DNA from: M55B177 sp034722275
Lineage (GTDB): Bacteria > Chloroflexota > Dehalococcoidia > GIF9 > AB-539-J10
Assembly: GCA_034722275.1 (NCBI GenBank)
Contig: JAYENW010000001.1
Span: forward strand, 62,001-126,000
DNA length: 64,000 nt
Reading direction: 5' to 3'
The notes under the pieces were generated by a model. That model was not told the DNA's origin and searched no databases. It was given only the letters and a program-made list of their open reading frames with translations. Below, one piece after another: positions 1 to 7,200 of the stretch (position 1 is the first letter of the stretch; each line of letters starts with the position of its first letter). Made by a program: the position numbers and the translations under genes.

Positions 1-428
1 TCGCCCGGGAAATACCCCATGGAGCATTCTTCAGCGCTGATTATTCCTGGGGAGTTAGGACCTATTAAAGTTGTGTTTGTTCCTTCCAATGCCTGCTTCA
101 CCAGCATCATGTCCTTAACAGGCATCCGCTCCACTGCAACCACGATCACTTTAAGTTCGGCTTCTAAAGCCTCAAAGATCGCTTCTTTAACGAAAGCGGG
201 AGGGACAAATAGAATCGAGGCATCAATCTGGTGAGAATTTACCGCCTCTCTCACTGTATTGTAGATGGGAACCCCCATGGTTTCGCTGCCGCCTTTGCCG
301 GGAGTGATTCCAGCTACTACTTTGGTGCCGTATTCCATCATTCTCTCTGTAGCAAAGTTACCCAGCTTCCCTGTGATTCCTTGGGCAAGTACTTTGGTGT
401 CTTTATTTATCAGAATACTCATTTTCAT
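1..428 (-). CDS. sucD: Succinate-CoA ligase (ADP-forming) alpha subunit, 3' end cut by window edge
   Basis: The first 142 codons of a SucD-like CoA-binding protein are present; the rest lies left of the window. The translation has the Rossmann CoA-binding start (QGITGKLGNF), the YGTKVVAGITPGKGG block and a GPNSPGIIS block. The family forms an acyl-CoA from acid, CoA and NTP through a phosphohistidine; that His would lie outside the window. The ATG at 428 overlaps the sucC stop as ATGA, so the two are translationally coupled; a second in-frame ATG at 422 has better spacing from the GGAGG. The Cys usual in the GPNCPG motif is Ser here. The true substrate may be an acid other than succinate. Confidence 0.9.
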   Translation of the reverse strand, partial: MKMSILINKDTKVLAQGITGKLGNFATERMMEYGTKVVAGITPGKGGSETMGVPIYNTVREAVNSHQIDASILFVPPAFVKEAIFEALEAELKVIVVAVERMPVKDMMLVKQALEGTNTTLIGPNSPGIISAEECSMGYFPG

Positions 429-1570
429 TGTCCTCCCAGTTCGATTACTTTATGCACTGCATCCTCAACTTCCGCTTCGAGATGCAGGTAAGGAGATTTA
501 GAGGCTGATAATATTTTCATTCCCTCTTTATTATAGCGGCCATGGAGGGTAGCTACTATGGGAACGCGCAAGCTTTTTTCCTTCTCCATCTCGTCGAGAG
601 CTTCTATGATACCACTGGCAATGACATCACATCTCGGCCCTCCGGCAAATATGTAAATTAACAGTGCGGTCACATTGTGATTTTCCAGAACAATCTTGAT
701 ACCATTTTTGATGGTGACTGCCTGCGTTGCCTGTCCTCCCAAATCCAGAAAGTTGGCTGGGCTGCTGCCGTACTCCCGCATGAAGTCCATGGCTGCCATG
801 GTAAGTCCGGCACCATTGCTTATTATGCCAATATTCCCATCCAGTAATACATAACTCAGCCCCAGTTCAGCAGCGCGCTCTTCGATATTTTTAGCTGGTC
901 TTTTAGGAAGCTCAGGGTGTCTGGGAAGTCCACTATTATCGATATTGAATTTAGCGTCAGCGGCGACAACTTTTCCTTCATTTGTTACCACCAAGGGATT
1001 AATTTCAATGAGTTCTCCGTCCATATCCCAGTAGGTTTGATAGAGCCGCCGCGCTACATTAATAATCCCGTTGTGAAGTTCCTTGGGAAGTCCTGCTTCC
1101 TGAAGCTCGAATTGAAGCTGATAACCGAATAACCCATATCTAGGATCGATAAGAACCCTTTTGATAGCCGCGGGTTTCTGTGAGGCTAAATCTTCAATCT
1201 CCATTCCTCCTTCAGCGCTGAACATCAGAAGAGGGCAGCCTTCGTCGGGGTCAGTTATAATACCAAGATAGTATTCTCGCTTTATATCGAGGGCTTTCTC
1301 TACCAATATTTTCTCTACGGGAACCCCCTTTATCTGCATGCGGAACAATTGCCCTGCCATTTCATAGGCTTCCTTTTCTGATTTGGGGAATTTTATGCCA
1401 CCTGCCTTGCCTCTACCTCCTACAAGAACTTGGGATTTGAGTACCACATTTCCCCCCAAATCGCTATAGGCCTTTCTTGCTTCCTCTGCTGTCTGAGCAA
1501 CCACTCCTTCTGGTACTGGAATTCCTGCTTTTCGGAAAAACCCTTTCGCTTCAAATTCGAGCAATTTCAT
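425..1570 (-). CDS. sucC: Succinate-CoA ligase (ADP-forming) beta subunit
   Basis: This 381-residue protein has the SucC layout: an N-terminal ATP-grasp domain (VLVGGRGKAGGIKF near residue 50, the INPLVV segment near 190) and a C-terminal ligase domain with the IFAGGPRCDVIASGI block. It pairs with the alpha subunit to interconvert acyl-CoA + ADP + Pi with acid + CoA + ATP. Length is typical of the family (about 380-390). It lies 80 bp downstream of the B12-binding subunit gene in the same leftward operon, which suggests that it harvests ATP from, or activates, a CoA ester handled by the mutase. Substrate specificity cannot be read from the sequence. Confidence 0.92.
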   Translation of the reverse strand: MKLLEFEAKGFFRKAGIPVPEGVVAQTAEEARKAYSDLGGNVVLKSQVLVGGRGKAGGIKFPKSEKEAYEMAGQLFRMQIKGVPVEKILVEKALDIKREYYLGIITDPDEGCPLLMFSAEGGMEIEDLASQKPAAIKRVLIDPRYGLFGYQLQFELQEAGLPKELHNGIINVARRLYQTYWDMDGELIEINPLVVTNEGKVVAADAKFNIDNSGLPRHPELPKRPAKNIEERAAELGLSYVLLDGNIGIISNGAGLTMAAMDFMREYGSSPANFLDLGGQATQAVTIKNGIKIVLENHNVTALLIYIFAGGPRCDVIASGIIEALDEMEKEKSLRVPIVATLHGRYNKEGMKILSASKSPYLHLEAEVEDAVHKVIELGGQ

Positions 1571-1650
1571 GCTAACCTCCGTTTATCGCGTGAGCAGATC
1601 ACAAATAATATTTCGTAATGAGAAACATCCTGATTTCAAAATGTAATCAT

Positions 1651-2046
1651 CTAGGACTTGACATTCTGCTGAATATAATCTGCTACTTCTTTAATCGTTG
1701 ACCCTTGGTCAAAGACCTCGTGTATTCCTTTCTCTTTCAAAAAAGGGACATCTTCATCCGGGATATTGCCGCCAGCCATGAATAAGACCTTATTCAGCCC
1801 CTTTTTCTTGGCCAACTCAACTACTCTGGGAAGGAGTTCCTTATGCGCTCCCGAGAGGATACTCATGCCTATCGCATCCGCCTTTTCCTTGATGGCCCGC
1901 TCCACTATTTCTTCCGGGGTTTTCCGCAGCCCGGTGTAGACGACATCCATCCCTTCATCTCTCAAACCCAGGGTCAGAACCCTCGCTCCACGCTCATGAC
2001 CATCCAGTCCTGGCTTGGCAATGAGAACTTTTATCTTTTCTTTCAT
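1651..2046 (-). CDS. Cobalamin-binding subunit of a methylmalonyl-CoA-mutase-type enzyme
   Basis: The 131-residue protein is a stand-alone B12-binding domain of the acyl-CoA mutase family. It begins IKVLIAKPGLDGHERGA, carrying the DxHxxG cobalt-ligand motif (Asp15, His17, Gly20), and has the SILSGAH and MAGGNIPDED loops typical of MCM C-terminal domains. Such small subunits work with a separate TIM-barrel catalytic subunit (as in split methylmalonyl-, ethylmalonyl- or 2-hydroxyisobutyryl-CoA mutases). No such large subunit is in this window; it may be encoded further left. The start has GGAGG 4 nt upstream. It sits between the hydroxylase large subunit and sucC. Confidence 0.9.
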   Translation of the reverse strand: MKEKIKVLIAKPGLDGHERGARVLTLGLRDEGMDVVYTGLRKTPEEIVERAIKEKADAIGMSILSGAHKELLPRVVELAKKKGLNKVLFMAGGNIPDEDVPFLKEKGIHEVFDQGSTIKEVADYIQQNVKS

Positions 2047-2064
2047 GATACCTCCTCAATCTTT

Positions 2065-4371
2065 CTAGCCTGATTTTTCCTTGAGAGCTTTAAGGATTTT
2101 CTCTGGTGTTGCCGGCAGGTCCTTTATCCACACTCCGATGGCATCGTGGATGGCGTTGCCTATAGCTGGAGCGATGCCAACAAGGCCTGGCTCGCCAACC
2201 CCTTTAGCTCCGAAGGGGCCTTTAGGATCAGGCTTGTCAATAATTATTATTTTGGTATTCTCGGGCATATCCATGGTTCCCGGCATCTTGTAGGTAGTAA
2301 AGTTGTCGCTTTCCACAGCACCGGTATTCTTGTTAATGACATAATCCTCAGTTAAACCATAGCCTATGCCTTGTTGTACCCCTCCTTCGCATTGTCCTTC
2401 CACAGTCATTGGATTTATCGCTTTACCACAGTCCACAGCCGTTATGAAGTTTAATACCTTCACCTCACCAGTCTCGGTATCCACTTCTACCTCAGCAAAA
2501 TAAGCTGCTGTTGGTATCGAATTATAATGAGAGGCCCAGGAGGATTTTCCTGATATGTTCAGAGATTCTCCCTTTAAATTCCAGATAGATTGAAAACATA
2601 CGTCGGCCACAGAAGTCTTCTTTTCCGGGTTCGATTTCACATAAATTTGTCTGTCCTTGATATCTAAATCATCGGGTGATTCTGACAGCATCTTGCCTGC
2701 TCGCTCCAGAAGCTGCCTTTTAGCCTGTCGTGCTGCCTCCAGAACCGCGTTCCCGGTGACATAGGTTGACCGACTGGCATGGGAGCCAAGGTCGAACATG
2801 GTCTTATCTGTTTCACCGGTAACTATATAGATATCTTCAGCAGGAATTCCGAGTTCCTCAGCAGCAATTTGTGAGAGCGTGCCCCAGATATGAGTGCCAG
2901 GAGAACCTGGGTTTACCGTCAAGTCAGCCGTGCCATCCTCGTTAAACTTTATGAAGGCATTGGAGTGCTCTATGAGCAATGGCCAAGCACCACTGCAATG
3001 TGTCATAGTGGCCATGCCTACACCTCGTTTTAGTGTTCCTTTTCCACCTTTGTTCTTGCCCAGCTTTTCGTTCCAGCCTATAGCCTTGGCGCCCTCTCCA
3101 ATACAGTCATCTATGTAGCTGCTCTCGATAGGAAGCCCCATATTAGCCATTTCACCAGTGTGCTTGGTATTCTTCAACCTGATTTCCACAGGGTCCATTC
3201 CTAGTTTTTCTGCTGCCATATCCACCACCTCTTCCACACCCCACATTATCGCTGGATTTCCGAAACCTCGACCAGCGCCTGCCACTGTGGTATTGGTGTA
3301 GATAACATCACATGACCCATTCATATTGGGGCAATGGTAGTGTCCCAAAGCCCAGATAAGGGTGATGCCACCGGCCAACTGGGCACGGCTTAAGTAGCCT
3401 CCAGCCCAAGTTGTAACATCTACCGTCATGGCATTGAGTGTGCCATCTTCCTTAAAGCCCATCTTTACGGTGTAATAATGCGGCGTTCTGGTATCAATGG
3501 TGGTGAAGTCCTCTTCCTTAGAGTACACTAGCTTCACCGGCTTATGCACTTTCATCGCCAGCGCAATGCAAATAGGCTCGTTGTGACAGCTTAGTCGGCA
3601 GCCAAAGCTGCCGCCAACAAAGGGATTAACCACATTTATCTTGCCCACGGGTATGTTGAACATCTTCCCCAGTTCCCTCCTGAAGGGATGGGCTAGCTGA
3701 CAGGGACTGTAACAGGTCACCTTCCCGCTACTGTCAACGCTGGTGACACATGACTGCGTTTCCATCTGGCAAGCCACCTGTTTTGAGGCGAAAAATTTCT
3801 CCTCTACTACGACATCAGATTCGGTAAAGCCCTTTTCCACATTCCCTTTAACTAGAAAAGGAGGAGGAGTAAGATGCACTGCGATGTTATTCTTAGCGTA
3901 ATCATGCATCAGAGGAGCACCGGGTTTCACGGCTTCGAAAGGGTCGAGCACGAAAGGCAATTGCTCATACTCCACTTCAATCAGGTCCAATGCTTCTTCA
4001 GCAGTTTTCTCATCCACGGCTGCTACAGCAGCTATGGGATCCCCAACGTAGCGCGCTTTGTCAGCGAGAATATACTCATCAGCATGCTGCAGAGCCCCGC
4101 TGGGAGCCATAGGCATGTCACGAAAAGAACGGGCCCAGAGTATTTTAGGCGTGTCTTCTACTGTAATCACAGTAGCTACTCCTGAGAGTTTTTCGGCTTT
4201 GGATTTGTCTATTTTCTTGATTTTGGCATGAGGATAAGGGCTATGAAGCACTTTCCCCCAGAGCATTCCTGGTAATCTCACGTCGGGCACATATCTTGCC
4301 TCTCCCGTAGCTTTAAGCACCACATCTTTCTGGGTAATTCGTTTCCCTACACAAGTGAGTTCCTGGCTCAT
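2065..4371 (-). CDS. Xanthine dehydrogenase-family molybdopterin-binding (large) subunit
   Basis: This 768-residue protein has the aldehyde oxidase/xanthine dehydrogenase a/b hammerhead domain (residues about 20-130) followed by the molybdopterin-cytosine-dinucleotide-binding domain. Visible are VGGSFGCR, the active-site loop AGAGRGFGNP and the C-terminal GVGEPG carrying the catalytic Glu (Glu727). The loop is not the AYRCSFR of CO dehydrogenases, so CO oxidation is unlikely; a hydroxylase or reductase acting on a heterocycle, aldehyde or aryl/acyl-CoA is more plausible. The start has GGAGG 8 nt upstream, 2 bp after the 2Fe-2S gene. MocA- and MoeA-like maturation genes lie across the divergent promoter region. 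Confidence 0.92.
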   Translation of the reverse strand: MSQELTCVGKRITQKDVVLKATGEARYVPDVRLPGMLWGKVLHSPYPHAKIKKIDKSKAEKLSGVATVITVEDTPKILWARSFRDMPMAPSGALQHADEYILADKARYVGDPIAAVAAVDEKTAEEALDLIEVEYEQLPFVLDPFEAVKPGAPLMHDYAKNNIAVHLTPPPFLVKGNVEKGFTESDVVVEEKFFASKQVACQMETQSCVTSVDSSGKVTCYSPCQLAHPFRRELGKMFNIPVGKINVVNPFVGGSFGCRLSCHNEPICIALAMKVHKPVKLVYSKEEDFTTIDTRTPHYYTVKMGFKEDGTLNAMTVDVTTWAGGYLSRAQLAGGITLIWALGHYHCPNMNGSCDVIYTNTTVAGAGRGFGNPAIMWGVEEVVDMAAEKLGMDPVEIRLKNTKHTGEMANMGLPIESSYIDDCIGEGAKAIGWNEKLGKNKGGKGTLKRGVGMATMTHCSGAWPLLIEHSNAFIKFNEDGTADLTVNPGSPGTHIWGTLSQIAAEELGIPAEDIYIVTGETDKTMFDLGSHASRSTYVTGNAVLEAARQAKRQLLERAGKMLSESPDDLDIKDRQIYVKSNPEKKTSVADVCFQSIWNLKGESLNISGKSSWASHYNSIPTAAYFAEVEVDTETGEVKVLNFITAVDCGKAINPMTVEGQCEGGVQQGIGYGLTEDYVINKNTGAVESDNFTTYKMPGTMDMPENTKIIIIDKPDPKGPFGAKGVGEPGLVGIAPAIGNAIHDAIGVWIKDLPATPEKILKALKEKSG

Positions 4372-4372
4372 G

Positions 4373-4855
4373 TCATTTACCTCCTTCGTTCATTTCCTTG
4401 GCTGCGGCCAACACAGCGTCAATTATCTTGACATAGCCCGTACATCTACACAGATTACCGGCCAGGTATGCTTTGACCTCTTCCCTGGTGGGATTTGGGT
4501 TTTCATCTAGCAAGGCTTTGGCTGTAAGAATCATTCCTGGTGTGCAAAAGCCGCATTGTATAGCACCGTGTTCTATAAAAGCTTTTTGGATGGGGTGTAA
4601 CTCGCCACCCTTGGCTAAACCCTCTATGGTGAGAATGTTCTTGTCTTTGGCGGTTATAGCTAGGGTACAGCAAGAGAGCATAGGTTTGCCCTCAATTAAG
4701 ACGGTACAAGCCCCGCATTCACCAGCTCCACAGCTGAATTTTGTCCCGGTAAGGTCCAGTTGCTCTCTCAAAACCTCATTCAACGTCATCTGTGGTTCTA
4801 CGGCTACTTCGTATGGTGTACCATTTATGGTGAAATTTATGATTTCTTTTTTCAT
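4373..4855 (-). CDS. Xanthine dehydrogenase-family 2Fe-2S subunit
   Basis: A 160-residue two-cluster ferredoxin-like subunit. The N-terminal plant-type cluster ligands are in CGAGECGAC plus a later Cys in LSCC; the C-terminal helical cluster ligands are in CGFC and CRC of GNLCRCTGY. It passes electrons between the molybdenum centre and FAD of the neighbouring subunits. Its length equals that of the CoxS/HcrC-type small subunits. It sits between the FAD gene (16 bp upstream) and the large-subunit gene (2 bp downstream), so the order is FAD - FeS - Mo. Confidence 0.95.
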   Translation of the reverse strand: MKKEIINFTINGTPYEVAVEPQMTLNEVLREQLDLTGTKFSCGAGECGACTVLIEGKPMLSCCTLAITAKDKNILTIEGLAKGGELHPIQKAFIEHGAIQCGFCTPGMILTAKALLDENPNPTREEVKAYLAGNLCRCTGYVKIIDAVLAAAKEMNEGGK

Positions 4856-4871
4856 GATGCTACCTCCTTAC

Positions 4872-5744
4872 CTATGCCTTCGCTCTTTCCAGCGCTTTCT
4901 CTAATACGCGTTTCACCAACACTCTGGTTGTTTCCTTTCTATACTCGGCTGTTGAGCGAAGGTCAGTTATCGGCTTCGCCTCCCCCGCTGCCGTTTCAGC
5001 AGCCTTTTCGATCAGTTTCTGATCGAGCTTCTGTCCCTTTAGCATTCCCTCTGCTTTTTTAGCTCTGAATACCGTGGGAGCCACGGAGCCAACGGCTATC
5101 CGAACTTCTTTACAGGTGTCATCTGTTATGGTTAATGTTGCTGCCGCGTTAACCTTGGCGATATCAGCCACTGTTCTCACCAGCTTTAGAAATGCCCCGC
5201 CTGTTTTGGCTGGGAGTTTTGGCAACAATATTTCGGTTATTATTTCGTTTGTTTGCAAAACGGTTTGCCCCACTCCAGTATAAAAGTTCTCGATGGGCAC
5301 TGTCTTCTCAACGGAAGGAGCAGCCACCCTAAATTTAGCATCTAAAACAAATAAAGCTGGTGCCACATCTGATGCCGGCGTAGCTACACACAAGTTACCT
5401 ACAGCGGTACCCTGTGTCTTTACCTGGATTGAGGCTATGCTGTGGATGGCTTCACTTAGCACCATGTAGTTTTTCTTAACCAGTGGTGAAAGCTCTATAG
5501 AGCGCAGGGAAGATAAGGCGCCGATACTCAAGCCTTCGGCATTTTCCTTAATTGCATCCAGTCCTTTAATTTGTTGAATGTTTACCATATATTTTGGATG
5601 GATTTGACGTTTTCGCATTCTGGGTACTAAATCCACACCAGCGGCATATGCCTTTGCTTTTGTGCCATATTTGGATAAAGTCTCCGTAGCCTCTTCTATG
5701 GTTTTTGGCTCAAAGTACTCGAATGGTTTTAGTGTTCTAAACAT
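4872..5744 (-). CDS. Xanthine dehydrogenase-family FAD-binding subunit
   Basis: A 290-residue CoxM/HcrB-type flavoprotein subunit. The FAD-binding segments are AAGVDLVPRM (residues about 35-45) and AVGNLCVATPASDVAP (about 115-130), with a C-terminal CO dehydrogenase flavoprotein domain. No insertion for an extra 4Fe-4S cluster, as found in 4-hydroxybenzoyl-CoA reductase beta subunits, is evident. It is the first large gene of the leftward operon, with a strong GGAGG 6 nt before the ATG. A 27-codon ORF upstream ends inside its first codons and may couple translation. Confidence 0.93.
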   Translation of the reverse strand: MFRTLKPFEYFEPKTIEEATETLSKYGTKAKAYAAGVDLVPRMRKRQIHPKYMVNIQQIKGLDAIKENAEGLSIGALSSLRSIELSPLVKKNYMVLSEAIHSIASIQVKTQGTAVGNLCVATPASDVAPALFVLDAKFRVAAPSVEKTVPIENFYTGVGQTVLQTNEIITEILLPKLPAKTGGAFLKLVRTVADIAKVNAAATLTITDDTCKEVRIAVGSVAPTVFRAKKAEGMLKGQKLDQKLIEKAAETAAGEAKPITDLRSTAEYRKETTRVLVKRVLEKALERAKA

Positions 5745-5820
5745 ATAAACCTCCTTCCATTGTAATTCTTTCTAGAAATAGTGCAAATAAGGATATAATG
5801 CGTTTCTCTTCTTCCCCCAT
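5737..5820 (-). CDS. Possible 27-aa leader peptide upstream of the FAD subunit
   Basis: An ORF of 27 codons (MGEEEKRIISLF... to GGLYV) starts at an ATG that follows GGAGG by only 2 nt and ends at a TAG overlapping the FAD-subunit start by 8 nt. The predicted peptide is acidic at its N-terminus and then amphipathic. The overlap would permit translational coupling. The too-short Shine-Dalgarno spacing argues against efficient initiation. It is not recognised as any family; it may be chance. Confidence 0.28.
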   Translation of the reverse strand: MGEEEKRIISLFALFLERITMEGGLYV

Positions 5821-6048
5821 GGCCTCCTTTCTTTTCCTTGATGTGGAGCAAAACAGCTTAATTCCCAGTATGCAGTTTAACATGATTTGGCAAATTCTCT
5901 CAAAGTCTCGCCCATGATCCTATGCTTGGCTTAAAGGTAAGGTAGTCTATCATACTTTGGTAGATTTCATCAAGAAATCACGCTGGAGGTTCCCTCGCAA
6001 GGTTTGTCGACAGCACAGGAATCAAGAAAGGTATCTATAGCAGGAGCC
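5821..6048. other. Divergent intergenic region between the hydroxylase operon and the antitoxin operon
   Basis: No gene is seen here. The leftward operon must be transcribed from somewhere in this stretch. The best match on the minus strand that I can find is only partial (TTGATG, 18-bp spacer, TAGACT, near 5950-5980), so I do not assign it. A 10-bp perfect palindrome TGACATGTCA overlaps the -35 of the rightward promoter at 6050-6059. Confidence 0.5.
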
Positions 6049-6077
6049 TTGACATGTCATGAGCAAGTTTTTATAAT
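6049..6077 (+). promoter_or_regulatory. Consensus sigma-70 promoter for the antitoxin operon
   Basis: TTGACA at 6049-6054 and TATAAT at 6072-6077 are separated by exactly 17 bp, a perfect match to the housekeeping consensus. Transcription would start near 6084, within the TGTACA operator repeats, 30 nt before the antitoxin ATG. Confidence 0.8.
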
Positions 6078-6102
6078 TTATGTACATAAAAGTGTACATA
6101 AA
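6078..6102 (+). promoter_or_regulatory. Putative Phd/YefM-type operator with two TGTACA cores
   Basis: TGTACA occurs at 6081-6086 and 6093-6098, 12 bp centre to centre. The first lies in a perfect 14-bp palindrome, TTTATGTACATAAA. The YefM-YoeB family is known to bind TGTACA-centred palindromes spaced about one helical turn apart at its own promoter. The location directly downstream of the -10 box and just before the antitoxin gene fits autorepression. Confidence 0.7.
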
Positions 6103-6113
6103 TTGGAGAAAAA

Positions 6114-6377
6114 ATGTTAGGAGCAATTCCCATAACCCAAGCCAGGAAAAACTTCCTTCCCTCTATTGAAAAGGTTGCTGATGAACTACATAAGTTCGTG
6201 GTGACCAAGCATGGAAAGCCGGTGGCGGTTGTTTTAAGTTATGAAGAATATTCTCGTATGGTGGAGACGTTAAAGCTCTTGGAGAATGAGAAATTAACTC
6301 GAAAGGTGAGGCAGGGGCTGAGGCAAGTTGAGAGAGGCGAACTCATACCATTAAAGCATGTGAACCACAATGGCTAA
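6114..6377 (+). CDS. Phd/YefM-family antitoxin
   Basis: An 87-residue protein with the Phd/YefM DNA-binding fold: IPITQARKNF near the N-terminus, then VVTKHGKPVAVVLSYEEYSRMVETLKLL. In this family the N-terminal half dimerises and binds the operator, and the C-terminal tail neutralises a RelE/YoeB or Doc toxin. The start is set by GGAG 5 nt upstream. It overlaps the next gene by 8 bp, as antitoxin-toxin pairs usually do. The next gene begins with a RelE-like domain, its expected partner, but that domain is fused to a nucleotidyltransferase-like domain. Confidence 0.9.
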   Translation: MLGAIPITQARKNFLPSIEKVADELHKFVVTKHGKPVAVVLSYEEYSRMVETLKLLENEKLTRKVRQGLRQVERGELIPLKHVNHNG

Positions 6378-7200
6378 ACTCTCGCTAAGCGCACAAGCTT
6401 ACTCGAGATTGATAAAGCTGCCTCTAGAAGATCGCTTGCGTGTTAACCAAGCTTTGTTTCAATTAGAAAATAACCCGTCACTGGGCTTGCAATTGTGGGG
6501 AAGGCAGGATTTGTATCTCTGTCAGGGTGCCGTAGGCCTGGAGATAGTTTACAAACTTGCCCAGAGGCAAATCCAGGTAGTGGCGCTGCACGTTCCCCAA
6601 GAATGCCCTTCTTTCAAGAGAGACAAAGTCTGTGCTATCATCCTGGCTGCGGGCAAGGCTGACTACAGAGGTATCCCATTACAACTTCTGCCTATAGGCG
6701 GTCTCCCCTTGATTTCGCGGCTGAGCGAAGTTTTTTTAGCCACTGATGTTGATGACCTTATTGTGGTGCTGGGCTATCAGGCAGAACAAGTCAAAAAAGA
6801 ATTGGCAGATAAAGATATCAAGGCCGTTGTCAATTCCAATTATGAGCGGGGGCTAAGCAGTTCCTTAAGAAATGGCCTGCGCATGGTCTCTCAGGATACA
6901 ACGGCGGTGGTGCTTACCCTGGGAAGCCGTCCCTTTGTCAAGCCTGAGGTGGTGAATACGCTAATTGCGACCTACAAAAAGAGGCAGGCACCCATTGTTG
7001 CCCCAGTCTATCATCAAATAATGGGGCATCCCGTTATTTTCGATGCTTTTTTAATTCCCGAGTTGCTCAAGGTCAAAGGAAATGTTGGTGGCAGAGAGGT
7101 AATTCGGCGCCGCCGAGAAGAGCTGACGGAGGTAGAAGTGGAAGATGACAGCATTTTTAAGAAAGTGAAAACTAGTCAAGATGATACCAGGAGGATGTAA
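6370..7200 (+). CDS. Fusion of RelE/ParE-like toxin domain and degenerate MobA/MocA-like nucleotidyltransferase
   Basis: The 276-residue protein has two parts. Residues 1-75 look like a RelE/ParE-superfamily toxin (a KLPLEDRLRVNQAL helix, then YLCQGAVGLEIVYKL and IQVVALHV strands). Residues 87-276 follow the MobA/MocA NTP-transferase fold (IILAAGK, LPIGGLPLI, VLGYQAEQV, GHPVIF, GNVGGREVI). Against the intact MocA-like protein at 15539-16135 in this window, the catalytic positions are changed: the Lys of GELK is Leu104, the Asp of ADQP is Ser186, and the DID pair is Lys265/Lys267. The second domain is therefore probably not a working transferase. The gene overlaps the antitoxin gene and is followed by a MoeA-like gene (TAATG overlap). 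There is no internal stop or frameshift. Confidence 0.82.
   Translation: MAKLSLSAQAYSRLIKLPLEDRLRVNQALFQLENNPSLGLQLWGRQDLYLCQGAVGLEIVYKLAQRQIQVVALHVPQECPSFKRDKVCAIILAAGKADYRGIPLQLLPIGGLPLISRLSEVFLATDVDDLIVVLGYQAEQVKKELADKDIKAVVNSNYERGLSSSLRNGLRMVSQDTTAVVLTLGSRPFVKPEVVNTLIATYKKRQAPIVAPVYHQIMGHPVIFDAFLIPELLKVKGNVGGREVIRRRREELTEVEVEDDSIFKKVKTSQDDTRRM

Noticed and set aside
2065..5744. Aerobic-type CO dehydrogenase (coxMSL)
   Set aside because: The gene order fits, but the large-subunit active-site loop is AGAGRGFGNP and not AYRCSFR, so CO oxidation is unlikely.
6114..7200. Phage-defence island signalled by the toxin-antitoxin genes
   Set aside because: No other defence genes, integrase or mobile element lie nearby; the neighbours are molybdenum cofactor and transport genes.
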